In this document: in pieces, positions 23,901 through 36,500 of the stretch | How the letters are laid out: each line of letters starts with the position of its first letter | How positions within the stretch are numbered: the first letter of the stretch is position 1 | Assembly (NCBI GenBank): GCA_019095985.1 | Contig: CM032660.1 | Coordinates: 10,958,291 to 11,022,290, forward strand | Reading direction: 5' to 3' | Source of the DNA: Streblospio benedicti | Lineage: Eukaryota; Annelida; Polychaeta; Spionida; Spionidae | DNA length: 64,000 nucleotides | Notes under the pieces: generated by a model | Databases searched by the model: none | What the model was told of the DNA's origin: nothing | What the model saw: only the letters and a program-made list of their open reading frames with translations | Program-made: the position numbers and the translations under genes

Positions 23901-26900
23901 CATATATAAATTTACTTAGAAGCAACCTGTTTATAAACATTTATCAATCAACATCATAAATGATTCCATCCTCGTTCAGGATCAGAATATTTGACTTGTG
24001 ACATTGCATTCTGAGGATGCCAACAGTTGTTTAGCGAAACTGTAAATGTATTAAAAATATCTAGTGTTGTGAACAAAGAAAGATGAACCAAAACATCATA
24101 AAGGTTTTCACATAATACAATGTATTTGTCATGAATATTGACATAGAGTGATAGACATTCAAAAAATCTTAAATGTATCAGACTTAAATGGTTGAAACCA
24201 CATTATTGGAAATAAAGTACACTATTGGCTTGCATCACATCCACTACCTCTCTGGTTGGCGTGGTTGGCCGGAATGGTCTTCATGTCAGCCTCGCGGAGA
24301 TACAGCAGCAGCCCACCCCCGGGGTTCTCCCTGCGGTCTGCACTCATCATGGAGTACAAAGTCACCTACACACACGGGGGTTATGGAGGAAGTAAATGTG
24401 GGAGTATACACTATCTTATAATACGGGTAGGTATAAATATGAATTGCAGGCTTAACATGTAAACATTTTTGCTATAGAGGAAACTACAATAACTTATTCC
24501 ATGTTTAGGAAACTTTCACAGATGTCACGGTCAGAGAAGGATTTGACAAGCATACTGACAAAACGTCCTTCAAACGCATTGAACACTTTTGGAAATAATA
24601 CCTAACTCAGATTACCTGGCCTTTGTGCTCTATAGAGTACGTGGCCCGTCCGGTTTTCAGTTCGAGCGGCATCAGTTTGGTCTGTGTGCCAGTCCGCACC
24701 TGAACAGTCAGATCAATCTTACCCTTCACACCAAACCTGAAACCAGAGATTTCAATGCATCATCCTCCTCTATTATTATTTGTAAATATAAATGTAAAAA
24801 AAGCAAATGTGCTTATTTACAAATTACAATCACAATTTATTGGGCTATTTATTGGGCTTGAGTGACCTTACACTCCCAGCACGTCATTGGCATCCTTGTC
24901 ACAATACCTTATACGAGAGCACACAGCACTTGCTACATTAGCACATGTTGTTCATCACTCACACCAACTTTCGCTTGCCTGACCTGTACCTATTTAACAT
25001 GGTAAGTACGTGAGCAGTGTGCTCCCTGTTTAGAATGAGTTTGCTGTAGAAAGTCACCTACCTGGGCGACCAGACATTTTCCTCAATGTCTGCAATTTCT
25101 GTGATCACGGGATCAACGATCTTTTGAACTTGTGGATGACCCAGGTTGCGACCCCGCAATCCAAGGTCAATGTGCCGCGCGACAAACTTCTCCATTTGGG
25201 GGATGCATTTGATAATCTGCAAACATAAACACCGGTATCGCATCACCATCCGAGACCAACCTTTACCATTCACCAAAACAAACTAGTAATATTGCAAGTA
25301 AATATGCAACTTATCAACAAAACTAACATGTATAATACATTCATTTCATGCAAAATAATGTGCAATATGAAATTATGAATACAGTATTACACAGGTTATA
25401 CAAATAGTTACTTGTAATATGACAAATAGATTTGCCGCCCAGCATGGTAAGTTGCCCATGAGGGTTAGCGTTGAGCCCTGCTAATCCTGCAGTAATAGCA
25501 TTGGCTGTCTGTTGGTTCTCACCTCGTCCCTGACGTCCGTCTCACTGGCGCCCTGAGAGTACATCTCGAGCAGGAAGCGCGGCTTGCGCACGATCTCGTC
25601 TGCCACACGAAGCATCCCGTCTGTTGAGAACTTGCGCCGGCTGCAAACACGCACAAGTCCAGCGTCGCAAACCAAACTACTATATACTCGTTTGAGGTGC
25701 CAACCTGGATTTCTTTTATTGCCTCATATTGATGATTCGGATATCTTTTGTTATGGCACACAAACCAAGTTTACTAATTTCTTAGACCTACCATGATTAG
25801 ATATCTGGAATCTATATTTTTCATAATTTATGTAGATGCAACATGAACATGACTCGTCGCCCATAATGGTACTTTTGCTAGTTATATTTTTCTTAGCCTT
25901 ATGAGATTTTATCATGTTAAGTTTGTAGCTTAAGAAAAGTGCATTAAATTGAGATCTATAGGAAACTAAAATAAATACTTATTCAATCTGACACTTTTAA
26001 TTTTGTTGCTGAAGGACAGAATGTGTTAAATCACATCAAATGTCACGCTAAACATGCACACCCCAAATCCTAGGAAATTAATGACCTGGCCAAAATCACA
26101 AAAATTTAGCCACTGCAGAAAAGTATCAAATCACATTCATCTCTGGATTATGACAGGACGGCAACCTAGCCCAGACTGACCGTAGGACGCTTTGGAAGAC
26201 CTCGTGGATGATGCTGCCGTGTAACATGTGCAGGTTCCCAGCATCTACGCCCTGAAAATGAAACACATGTGGTAACAGCTCCACGCCATAGGACATAGAC
26301 AAAACTGGTTGAGTTTGTAACATGAAATATTTTATAAGGTGAGTTCTTGGGGCGTATCACGGCAAGCCCGAAGGGCGAGCCTGATGCGCCACAAGAACGA
26401 ATCCTGATAAAATAATTCATATTACAAAATGAACCCAGTTTTGTATTTATCATTCTTTTCTAAACAATTGCAACACTGTTTTAAAAAACGTGAAAAACGA
26501 GTCCGGCTGAGTACAAGCATGATAACCATGGTATCACCCGTCTTCGAAGAGGCGTAATAACCCTCTTCAGGTTATCGGATACTTCTGGATCATGATAACC
26601 AATAAAATTACATGAAAAAGAATGATGAAAGGAAATTACAGCTGGATGCGTCAAACTCAAATTTGAAAGGAGTAAATAAAAAATTCAAGTTACATACAAA
26701 ATTACAAGTAATCATGATTCAAGATAAAACACGTCCTACTGCAATAATTGCTTGTTGGTAATGACTGTCAAATTAGATTACCTAGATGCAGACCACCTCT
26801 ATAATAAGATCATCTCTCATGGTCTCAAGCATTCAGATAGAGAACATAATGAATCTCTGTAAAAAGTGGACTTTGATTTTAACCTGGGCCGACTAGTTTA

Positions 26901-29900
26901 AACAGTTAATGGCCCAATCAAATAGACAGACTTTTTTCACTCTCAATATTAGTATGATTAAGAGCCAGAAACTTTTTGTCATGGCCAGCTACATGTACTT
27001 GGTCCATGAGAAAATTTTCATAGCCTTTTGTAGATTCATTGGATTTCTTTTTCACATAGACTGATTGACTAATATTTTGTGAAAATCCATTTTAACTTAC
27101 AGTACTGTCTAAATATTTTCGGACATTTTTCTATGGCCATCGCCTGCGACTGCCCTCTGTCACCAGGTGGCAGCATATTGAGCTTATCTCAGATAGTTCT
27201 GAAGTTGTGTGCAAAGAGTCATACCTATTGGACAGACAAATCCTAGTCTATAACGATCCGAAAGACTGCTGAGAACGTGGACAGAGATGAAGGAGCACAC
27301 CAGTCTGTAACAACCTTCTGAGGCCTAGGGCAGCCCAAAACTTAACCGTGTGCCCCGCAACCCCCTCCCACAACAAACACTGACTGACTTCTTTTACTCT
27401 CAAGTGCTGCCACGTGGTGACAGAAGAAAATCTAAGTCCAAGTTAAAATGGATTTTCACAAAATTAATCAATCAATCTATAGTTTCACACCCTGTTAAAC
27501 TGTATGAAAACTGTTGGCCACGCACCTTGAACTTCTCGTTGAGGACGGCCCTGCGCACACAGTGGACGGACGACACCACGGACGTGCCCGAGATGAGCAG
27601 GTCGGGGTTGAGAACCAGCAGACCGTGACTGTCGCTGACCACCAAGTCCGAGCTGTCGTCGTTACCATGGTCACCGATCACGTGGACGATGTCGCCCACA
27701 GCAACGGGCGTGTCGCACCTGCACATGGATGGTCAAAGGTTGTAGGTAAAGGTTGTAGGTCACAGGGACAGGGTTAGGACTAAGCATTCATCACGTTAAG
27801 CCTAAATGAGACTATTACAGAATGGGGAGGTACCGTCTATTCATGTGGCTCCTGGGCTTAATATCGAATGTGGGCTTAAAGTTCAGATACAGGCCCATGG
27901 GCCTTTAACTGAGCGTAATTTCATTTTCCACCAACAAAACTGACTTTATTCTTGCACGATAATTTCACCGAATGTAACTTTCCTGGGCATAGATGTCATT
28001 ACATACGGCTTATTATGAAAGAAAGTTCAATCATGTGTGTAGATCAGCTTTCATTATCGCAAAGCCGTTGACGTTTAGCCATTATTTTGGGTGTCAAATT
28101 GATTGAACATCGCATATGTCAATCGTCGTTCTAAAATATAGCAATGCATGATCCATTAGTAATATCATTCAATCAATCTATTATGAATGCTTGCAAGAAA
28201 ATAGAAATAACTTACTTTAATATTTTGGTGAACAAAATATACACATACACGTTTCGGTGTCAGTGCCCATCTCAGTAGTTCAAATGTCAAATGTAATAAG
28301 AAATATGTTAGCCTTCTATTTCTAAATTATCTAATGCTTATTCAATGCAGAACACAGGGGTGGGCACATGGTTCAAACTTACGTCAGTGGGCCCATAACT
28401 GATTATTATTTCCAATTGAAAAGTGCCCTAAAACAGCATGTTTTCAATTAAACGCCCACGGGCTTTTATATGAGAATATATATACACACACATATATATA
28501 TACACATGTATGAACAAATTAAACCATTATAATATGATTTTCAGACGCCAAGCCTAAATTTATTAGTTATCAGGCTCCCCTCCCCTACAATTACTACCAA
28601 TTTTTCGGGCTTCCCCTAAAAGTGGACTGTAGACTTGACCCTCCCCCACCCAATCCGATTGATTAGTTTTTCATCCCCATCCTCACTTAACATTTTCGTA
28701 AACTTCCTCCCCCACATGTAGGTCATGATAAATAGTCACCCCCTTATTGGCAGGTAGAAATTTGTCAATTTTTGAGCAGGACAAGTGAATTTTTCATGAA
28801 AATACATGTAAGTATATTATTGAAGGTTACTTGTTCTGGTTATGGGATACTGTAATTCACACTACAATTTTACAAAGAAAATATTAACACTGTTGAATCA
28901 ATGTTAGGGGCGGGAGAGTGGGGATAAAAGGGGTCAAAAATCCAATGTATTCCCTCTTCTTGGTCTTATTTTTTGAAGTTTCCTTATCCCTCATATTTTG
29001 TTTTTTTCCATAATTTTTCAGCTTTTTCCCGCATCCCAATTTCTTGGAAGTCTTTTTGGGGGGCCTTTTTTACACATCCTATTTTGTCCACACACTCCCT
29101 CGTCCACACACCAGAAGCCGTCGAGTCGCAGCGTCTGCTCTTGTCCGGTCACAGCCGAGCGCACGGTGAGGTGTTGTTGAGAGGTGACGCTGGTCACGGT
29201 GTAGCGACCGAATGCGTGGCACGGAGGCACGGCCACCTGCGGCGCGTACACAGGGGCGCCACTGCAAAATATGTCTGGGCTATGTTATTATCATATAGTA
29301 TGAATTTCACAAATTGTTAAAAATAACCCTCATCACCATCCGAAACCAACCTTTAAGCGCCTTAACATTGCCATTACGTGCTACCAGTGGGCGATTACGT
29401 GCAATAAAAAGAATGGTCAATTACAGAGAAAAATCAGGATTTCCAAATTTTTTAGAACAAGCCCTGATCACCACTGCTTTAGGATAGCATTAGTACACCT
29501 TGCTTGACGAAAACAAGACACAGATACATTTGAATCCATGAGCTACATGGCCATTACTGTTGTACATAACGGCCGCTATTTTGGTTGCATGTAGAGGTCA
29601 GTTTCGGATGGTGCTCATTCAAACACTACAGTAGTAGATCATATCACCCCAACATCAGTTACATCACTGTACTTTAAATAGAGCTTCAGATATCAGTAAA
29701 GGAACGACACACCTCAGCTTTGCTGAGCAGAATATGTCTGTCGAAGCAAATCATGGATCAATAGTTGTTAATCCATCATAATTGTGGTGGGCAGCAGAAC
29801 CAAAGATCATCCCAGAAAGAGCAGGAAGGACTGCATAGATGAGGATTTACGCTGTTGACGTCTAACCATAGGCTAAGAACACAGACCACCGGAAAACTAA

Positions 29901-30452
29901 GTTACATGAAGCCAGCTGAGAGTCCAACTCCCCACAGAGGCCACTAGAGACGGAGACCCACCCCGCCATGGCCTTGGCCGGAGACAGCAAGTCCCAGTCT
30001 AAGGCTGCTGCAGCCGCGAGATCCGGATCCACTCCGTCCATCCAGGAGTCGTCCAGCAGAGAAGCATTGATCCCCGAATCCAGAACCAGCGGATCCAGAG
30101 CCTCACCTGCGAAGCCAGAGTCAAATACTTCGCCACCTGGAAGTAAAGCAAACATAATGAAAATTTCTGATCTCTCTCTCTTACATTTCTCTTAGCACAT
30201 TTTTTTACCCACTATAGACATAGCTGAACACAGGTTTTACAACCCTGAGCTCCCAATTGTTTAAGGTCTTGCTAGAGAACCATGATTTGGGTAGCCAAAA
30301 AGCGCTGCCAGTTGAACTTTGAGTCAAAATTTGCATTTGAAAAATTGAAGCAGGAATCAAGAAATGCACCAGTTAAATTCCTATCGTGTTAATTTCTAGC
30401 CCTATAGAGTATAAACTTTAGTCTATTCATGTACTGTCCCAGTTTCAAATAC

Positions 30453-30523
<71 letters not shown>

Positions 30524-33500
30524 TAAGGCTGCTGCTGCAGCTGCCTAAGGCGACTGCTGCTGCCCAGTTTCTGGGGTAGCCACTAGCCAGCACAGCTGTC
30601 TCACACCAGCTCTCCAGGCATCTCTATCTAATGGGTCTATATCAAAGTTACAGTTCTTGAAGTCTGACTTTCCCCCAACAAATATGATCAGGAAAATTGC
30701 CATTTTTGTGTATACACACATGCTCTTTTACACTATATTTTTCACCGATTAGTAACTTCCATTGGTGTATATGTATAATATTGTGTTGGCTCATTTTTCA
30801 TAGTCAATCAACTGGAAATAATCAAAATTTCTGACCTTCTTTGCTACTCATAAATGAGTTCTCTTTAGTTGTCTTCTTCGCCTTTGAAGTGGCACCTGGA
30901 TCCATTTTAAGTTTACGTGAAGATTGTGGCTTCTTCACAGAGAGATGTAAAGGTTTCCCGACCTGACACATACAGAAGTCAATTACTAACAGATTGTATG
31001 ATGTTCACAATGCTTGACAAACAGGATACATATATATTTTAAAACTAGAAATGTTTGGGCACAATTTAATTTGCAAATTTCGTGGGTAGGTGCAAAAACA
31101 CAAACTTAAAGGTTATGCTCAGTGGCCAAACAAATATGCATGTATAGAAGCAATATGATATGTTCTGTGTATTCTGAAAGTTTCATTCTTTTAAGCAACC
31201 GATTAAAGTACTTAGAGCAATTTAAATACTACGCAATAAGAGCCAGTATAACCCCATCAAAGCACGTGAATGCCAGAAATGTCAACAGAATGATTTTTCG
31301 CCAGACGTAACTTGGACGGTGCACGTAAGGAGTCGCCTATATTTGCTACATTAATTGTCACGTCTGCCGTTGGAAATCCTCGGTACGTCTGGCGAAAATC
31401 ATTCGATTATGCAACATCACGTGACCTTGTGTTTTCGCTGACAATATATAACGGGATTTTATAGATGTAATATATACTAAACGTGAATTATATGAATCTT
31501 ATTTCCCTTTTACTTCCAATGGAAAATACATCGTATATTGATCCTGGATTTTACAGAACACATATTTTTGACTGAGCAATATCTTTAAATAGTCAGCTAT
31601 GTAAAGTCCAGGATGGACCAAAATTGCAAAACTAGATAGTGGCCCCCCCGCCCTCGAAATTTAGCAACGAACGTTTATTCCCCCCCTCAGTTCCCTTAAT
31701 TAAGACTCAATTTCTTAGAATTATATGAAGAGGACATTTTCCATAAGGTGAAAGAAACTTCATCAGCCATAACCAAATTTCTAGACAAATAAATCCATAA
31801 TCCTACTGGTCTACGTTCACCATAGATCATATAATTTTTTGACTCATAAGTAATATTTATCTTACAAAAATATAAGTAAGGGATGATGTATATTTTGTCA
31901 CCCTTCGCAAAAATGGAACGATATTCCATTTCGAGCGAGGGGGGGTTTCAGTCAAGTTTTGGATACACCACTTTTTTTGTGGGTCTAATATTTCATCGCA
32001 CGCGCTAAAACTTTTCATACCAGAATTCTAATATTTTCTATTTAATTGTGGCATTAAAAGGATACAGAGCAGATATCACACATTCATTAATATTATGATT
32101 CCATTACATGATGTACATTCCAGATATATAAGTATTATCTTATGGCATATATCAGTAATATTTGAATAAATATCGGGAAACACTATGTAGATATCTGTCT
32201 ATGTCAAATAGTAGCTCTAGTCTAGATTGCAGAAAAATGCATCAAATTTTCAAAATTTTCGGAGGGAGATCCGCCTCGCCCCCACGCACAGGAGGGGGGT
32301 GTCCCCCCTCCCGCGGTGCCTGCGGCACCGCATACGTGGCGCCTATGGCGCCGCTATCTCGGCTTCGCCGAGTTTATTACATTTAACAATTTAGAGATTG
32401 ACTTGCCACAGCACATGAAATGTGCAAAAACACGATTATCGCGGAAAAAACGGCTTGTAAAAGATTGCTATTGCCACCTAATCGAACGAATAAAATTTAT
32501 CCGACACGATTAAACACTAACACGTTTAAATAACAATGTAATTTAAGAAAAATGTAAAAAATACCTAACAAAATTTGTAACATCCGCCATAGCGAGGTGC
32601 TTTTCGTCATCTAAAACGGGCTTACACGAGAAATGATGACGTATTACAGAAGTTATCAATGATTAGCTTTTATTACACACCAAAACATGTCAACACCGAC
32701 AATTTCGCGATGCGATTAAGAGTAGCGCTACACAAGCTCATTATCATAATTTATGCATATGTATGCTGGTTTCAAAGAATCAGCCTTAGTCAAGCGCGTA
32801 TCGTTGTTGCATATTGTTAATTGCTCTTTCAATAAGGATATCTTAGCAGACAGGTGGCAGGGCGATAATAAAGAGCATTATTGTTATCTTGATCTGGGGA
32901 GTTTCGTTAGAATTCTTAAAATATGTAGAATGCTATGGGCTCAAAGTGTGATAATAAGAATCAGCATCAAAACTTTGAATACTAGAACCTTTTAGGTGCA
33001 ACCGGATGGTGCAGGTAACAATACATTTTGATTTTTTTATGTGGAAGAACTTTATCCTGCTGGTGACTCTGATTTCCGGGTAAAACGCAGTACGTTGCTT
33101 TATTACGAGTGAAAATCGAGCGTTTATTGTATTTCAACATCGACTCATTTTCTCCCACAAAGTTAGAATTGGCCACGAACAAATGCAGAATAAAATACAT
33201 ATATCACAACAACGACATTACTATATTTATTTCTTAAAGATGATAAAGATTAAATGTTGTAAAATTAAAGAACTGCCAAATTTTTGGATCTGTAATGTAA
33301 TTTTATACAATTTCCACCAAAAAACAAAAATCTCGAAAATCCCTTCTAAGGCCACGGTAACTTGATTCTATGGATGACGAGAGCGCCGATGCATTGAAAT
33401 AACCCCCGATAGATAAATAATCTTTCAAATGGCGTGTGCTTTTATATTCGCCGACGATTCAGCTAAAAAAATCCATGTTTTTATTATATTGGTCGCCCGA

Positions 33501-36500
33501 TGGCGCCATATTTGCTAGTGACGTCACGCTACCAAGGACGCCAATGCATTCGGTTTCGGTTTTAAAGCAGGTGCGCGGGATATTGCGCATGCGTACTCAC
33601 ACGGAAGTGTATATGTTTCCTCTTAAAATTAGTAAGTTTTATTTTTCTATTTTCTGGCAAGCATTCGTAATAGATGTGATGAAAAACATTACTAATGGCT
33701 TACACATTTGTTTAGTTGAGAACGGCAGGTGACAAATGTAATGTTCAATTGATTTGACAACCGGAATCATAGTAAAACTAAGACAAAAATGTAGATGGCT
33801 GAGCGATAATAAATGCCGATTTTAACACATGAGTGAGTTTCCTTTGTTGTGTGACAGAATTTGAGCTTTCCAGATATTCCTAGATGTAAATATTGACATA
33901 CCCTATGATAAGACCCATCATCATACTTTGACTGGTTGGGGTAAGGCTATTTCAGCCCTTAACCCGGGACTCATACACCTATCAGACAAGGAATTACTTC
34001 ACTACCTATGAGGGCTAAGGTAGCCGTATATACATGTACAGCGTACATTCGTTCCTAGGTGTCTCTTTCTAGGTATACAGGGTATTAAATCAGCTGCACA
34101 TGTAGGGCTAGGGTTAGTCACCTGCGTACCTGATGTCCTCTCCACACAAATGATGCTGTGTGCCAGCCACATGTAGCACTCCCCTAGAAGCATGAGTGGC
34201 TCTTGGGTAAAGCCTTTGAGAGTCCAAATGGGCGAGTCAAGCCTCAAGGCCACCCTAAGATGGGTCAGCACCAGGCAAATGGTAGGACCATAGATGGATT
34301 ATACAGTGGTCTGATAGTAATACTTGATGCTTGGCTATGACCTGGTGATCGACCCCATAGGCCTTAACGGGCTGAGAGAGAGTGTGCACGGAATTGACTA
34401 GTGTCTTCACCTTTCATGGAAATACACATTGACCCATACCTACTAAATAAAGACCAAAATGACCATTGGTACAGTGACTACTGAATATTTTTTTATTCCC
34501 CCATCCCAAACTTTCCTTCGGATATTCATTTATTTTTATTTTCCCCCCTTCCTGTCCGCTATTGACCATGCGCTTTTATTTTTATTATTCTTACCCACCT
34601 CGTGGAAAATTACCGTGGCCAATTTTTTTCGTCATCCATCCATATATAGAATCAAGCCCCCCCAACCTCACTAATACAATCATTTAGCACGAACAAAGTT
34701 CGTTGCTAAATAATTAAATAGTCACAAAATAAACAATAGATGAAAATCGCAAAATTTAATAGCCATGAAATATTCCAGCTTTACAATAATCAAATGTAGT
34801 AATACACACAGTAATAGCAGGGTCAGGATTAGGTGGAAAAGTGTTACTCGTCAGCAGGACTAGTAACCCTCAAATACCTACTCGTCCTGCAAAAAATGTA
34901 CTCGTCCTCCTTCTACTAACTCTATATCTATGACAATTATTCAGAATTGCTCCTCGTCAAAAGCACAAGTTTCTAAAAATTAGCACTCGTCCTCCACTAG
35001 GTTTTACTGGTCAATACGAGCGAACGACTGGCTAATCCTGACCCTGAATAGTATTGAAAGATGCCTTCTAGTACAACACATTTACATGTATAAAAGTCTT
35101 AGATCTCTTTGATAGCTGTCACACAAGTCACCAGAGGATAAGTCCTCAAATTTTGTTTACAAGTTGTAGGTTTGAAACGTGCGCAATCTTTTTTGTTGTC
35201 ACCTTGACAAACCAAAACGTAACGGATGGTGAGTGATGAGTCTTGTAAAGTAAGAGTGACGATACACCTACAGTACTGAGTAATGATCGTGAAAGAAGGA
35301 CCCCTTTTTTCATTCCCTTTTTACGCTTAGTGTCCTTTCTTTTCCATTTGTTTTTTCTTTGAAATTCGTATTTTACATTCTATGTGAAATGACAATTCCG
35401 ATAACAGGCTCTTCCTACGTTTTAAGCGAAGTGAAATTCCTATAAATTAAATATTCTCTTCTTATGTTCTTAGTTCTCTTCTTTTCCTAGATACTATTGA
35501 TTCCGAAAAACTTGCAGCAGAAAAAGAAATATTTCATTGAAAATTATTTTTTTAAATGAATTTCAGAATTACCACCCACCTTCAATCCTTAAATTGTGAG
35601 AAATGTTTTGGTATTTGCTATAAAGTTGTAAAACAAAGCATGTGGGTTCTCTATTTAAGATTATCCTTTAGCTATAAAACTTAAAATCATTATCTTAGCA
35701 GGATAATACATTACATCAGCATATTTAGCAAAACAATCCATTTACAAACGCATTGTTATGTGCATGCATGGTATCAACAACCAACACTGCAACAAACGGA
35801 CTCAAACCTTCCTTCATATATGAGCCACCACAGCAAAGAGTTCTGTAAAAAATCTTTTACAAATGAATTATTCCCAAAAAATGTCCGAAAATATTCTGAA
35901 CAAAACATATACCATTGATTTTTTCTTTATTTATTAACTACAATATAAAGAATTTGCAAAATGAAAGCAAAAGTAGAAAAATAGAGAAGGTAAGAAGAGA
36001 TTCTTCTGGAATCTATCGTATTTATTACCGAAAATTTTCTGTTTACCGAAAATTTTCTATTTCAAGAAGCTTCGGCATTACTACTTTTTTTATTAGCTGC
36101 AAATCTTTACCACTCGCCTATTTATTTGTAATTCTGAAAAATCAACCGAAAATGGGGGTCCTTTCTTCGCAAACAGTATACTGTACATTATACATCACTA
36201 CTGCCTTCACAATTGGAAATCATCATCCCTACAGTCACTGCATTGACTCAACTACAGTGTATCAGCAATCGAAGGACATGGCTACAGCCAACCGGCCTTG
36301 AACTTTGTGACCCTGCTGACCTTGCCCTTGCCCTGTTTGCTGTGGGGGGTGAGCGTTCGTCTCAGCTCACTCATGATGTCGTCCAGTGCATCCTCAGCCT
36401 CTCTTTCGTTCGCATCCATCACCATGGCGTCTGGCGCAGACGGCAACGTCACCGGCGGAACAAGGGGGTCTTGAGGGGAGAAACGTGGGGAATGAATGAC

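Larger units (their letters stand above)
21028..23905. mobile_element. intronic repeat copy 1, with nested piggyBac-type MITE
   Basis: Shares about 1.65 kb with 31628-33350, starting AAACTAGATAGTGG and ending CGAAAATCCCTTCTA. Identity is high with a few small indels. It has no long frame. The interior carries a GC-rich block and a perfect CTCGGCTTCGCCGAG hairpin. On the minus strand it ends CTAG before T, as Helitrons do, but I see no Helitron 5' TC end, so the class is open. Confidence 0.75.

Noticed and set aside
21028-23905. Helitron
   Set aside because: One end reads CTAG before T, but there is no TC start, no convincing terminal hairpin near the CTAG, and no Rep/helicase frame.
29862-29961. 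Continuation of DNA2 exon 5 to the end of its open frame
   Set aside because: Only the donor at 29961 gives the phase needed for exon 6; the further residues have no counterpart and run to a stop.
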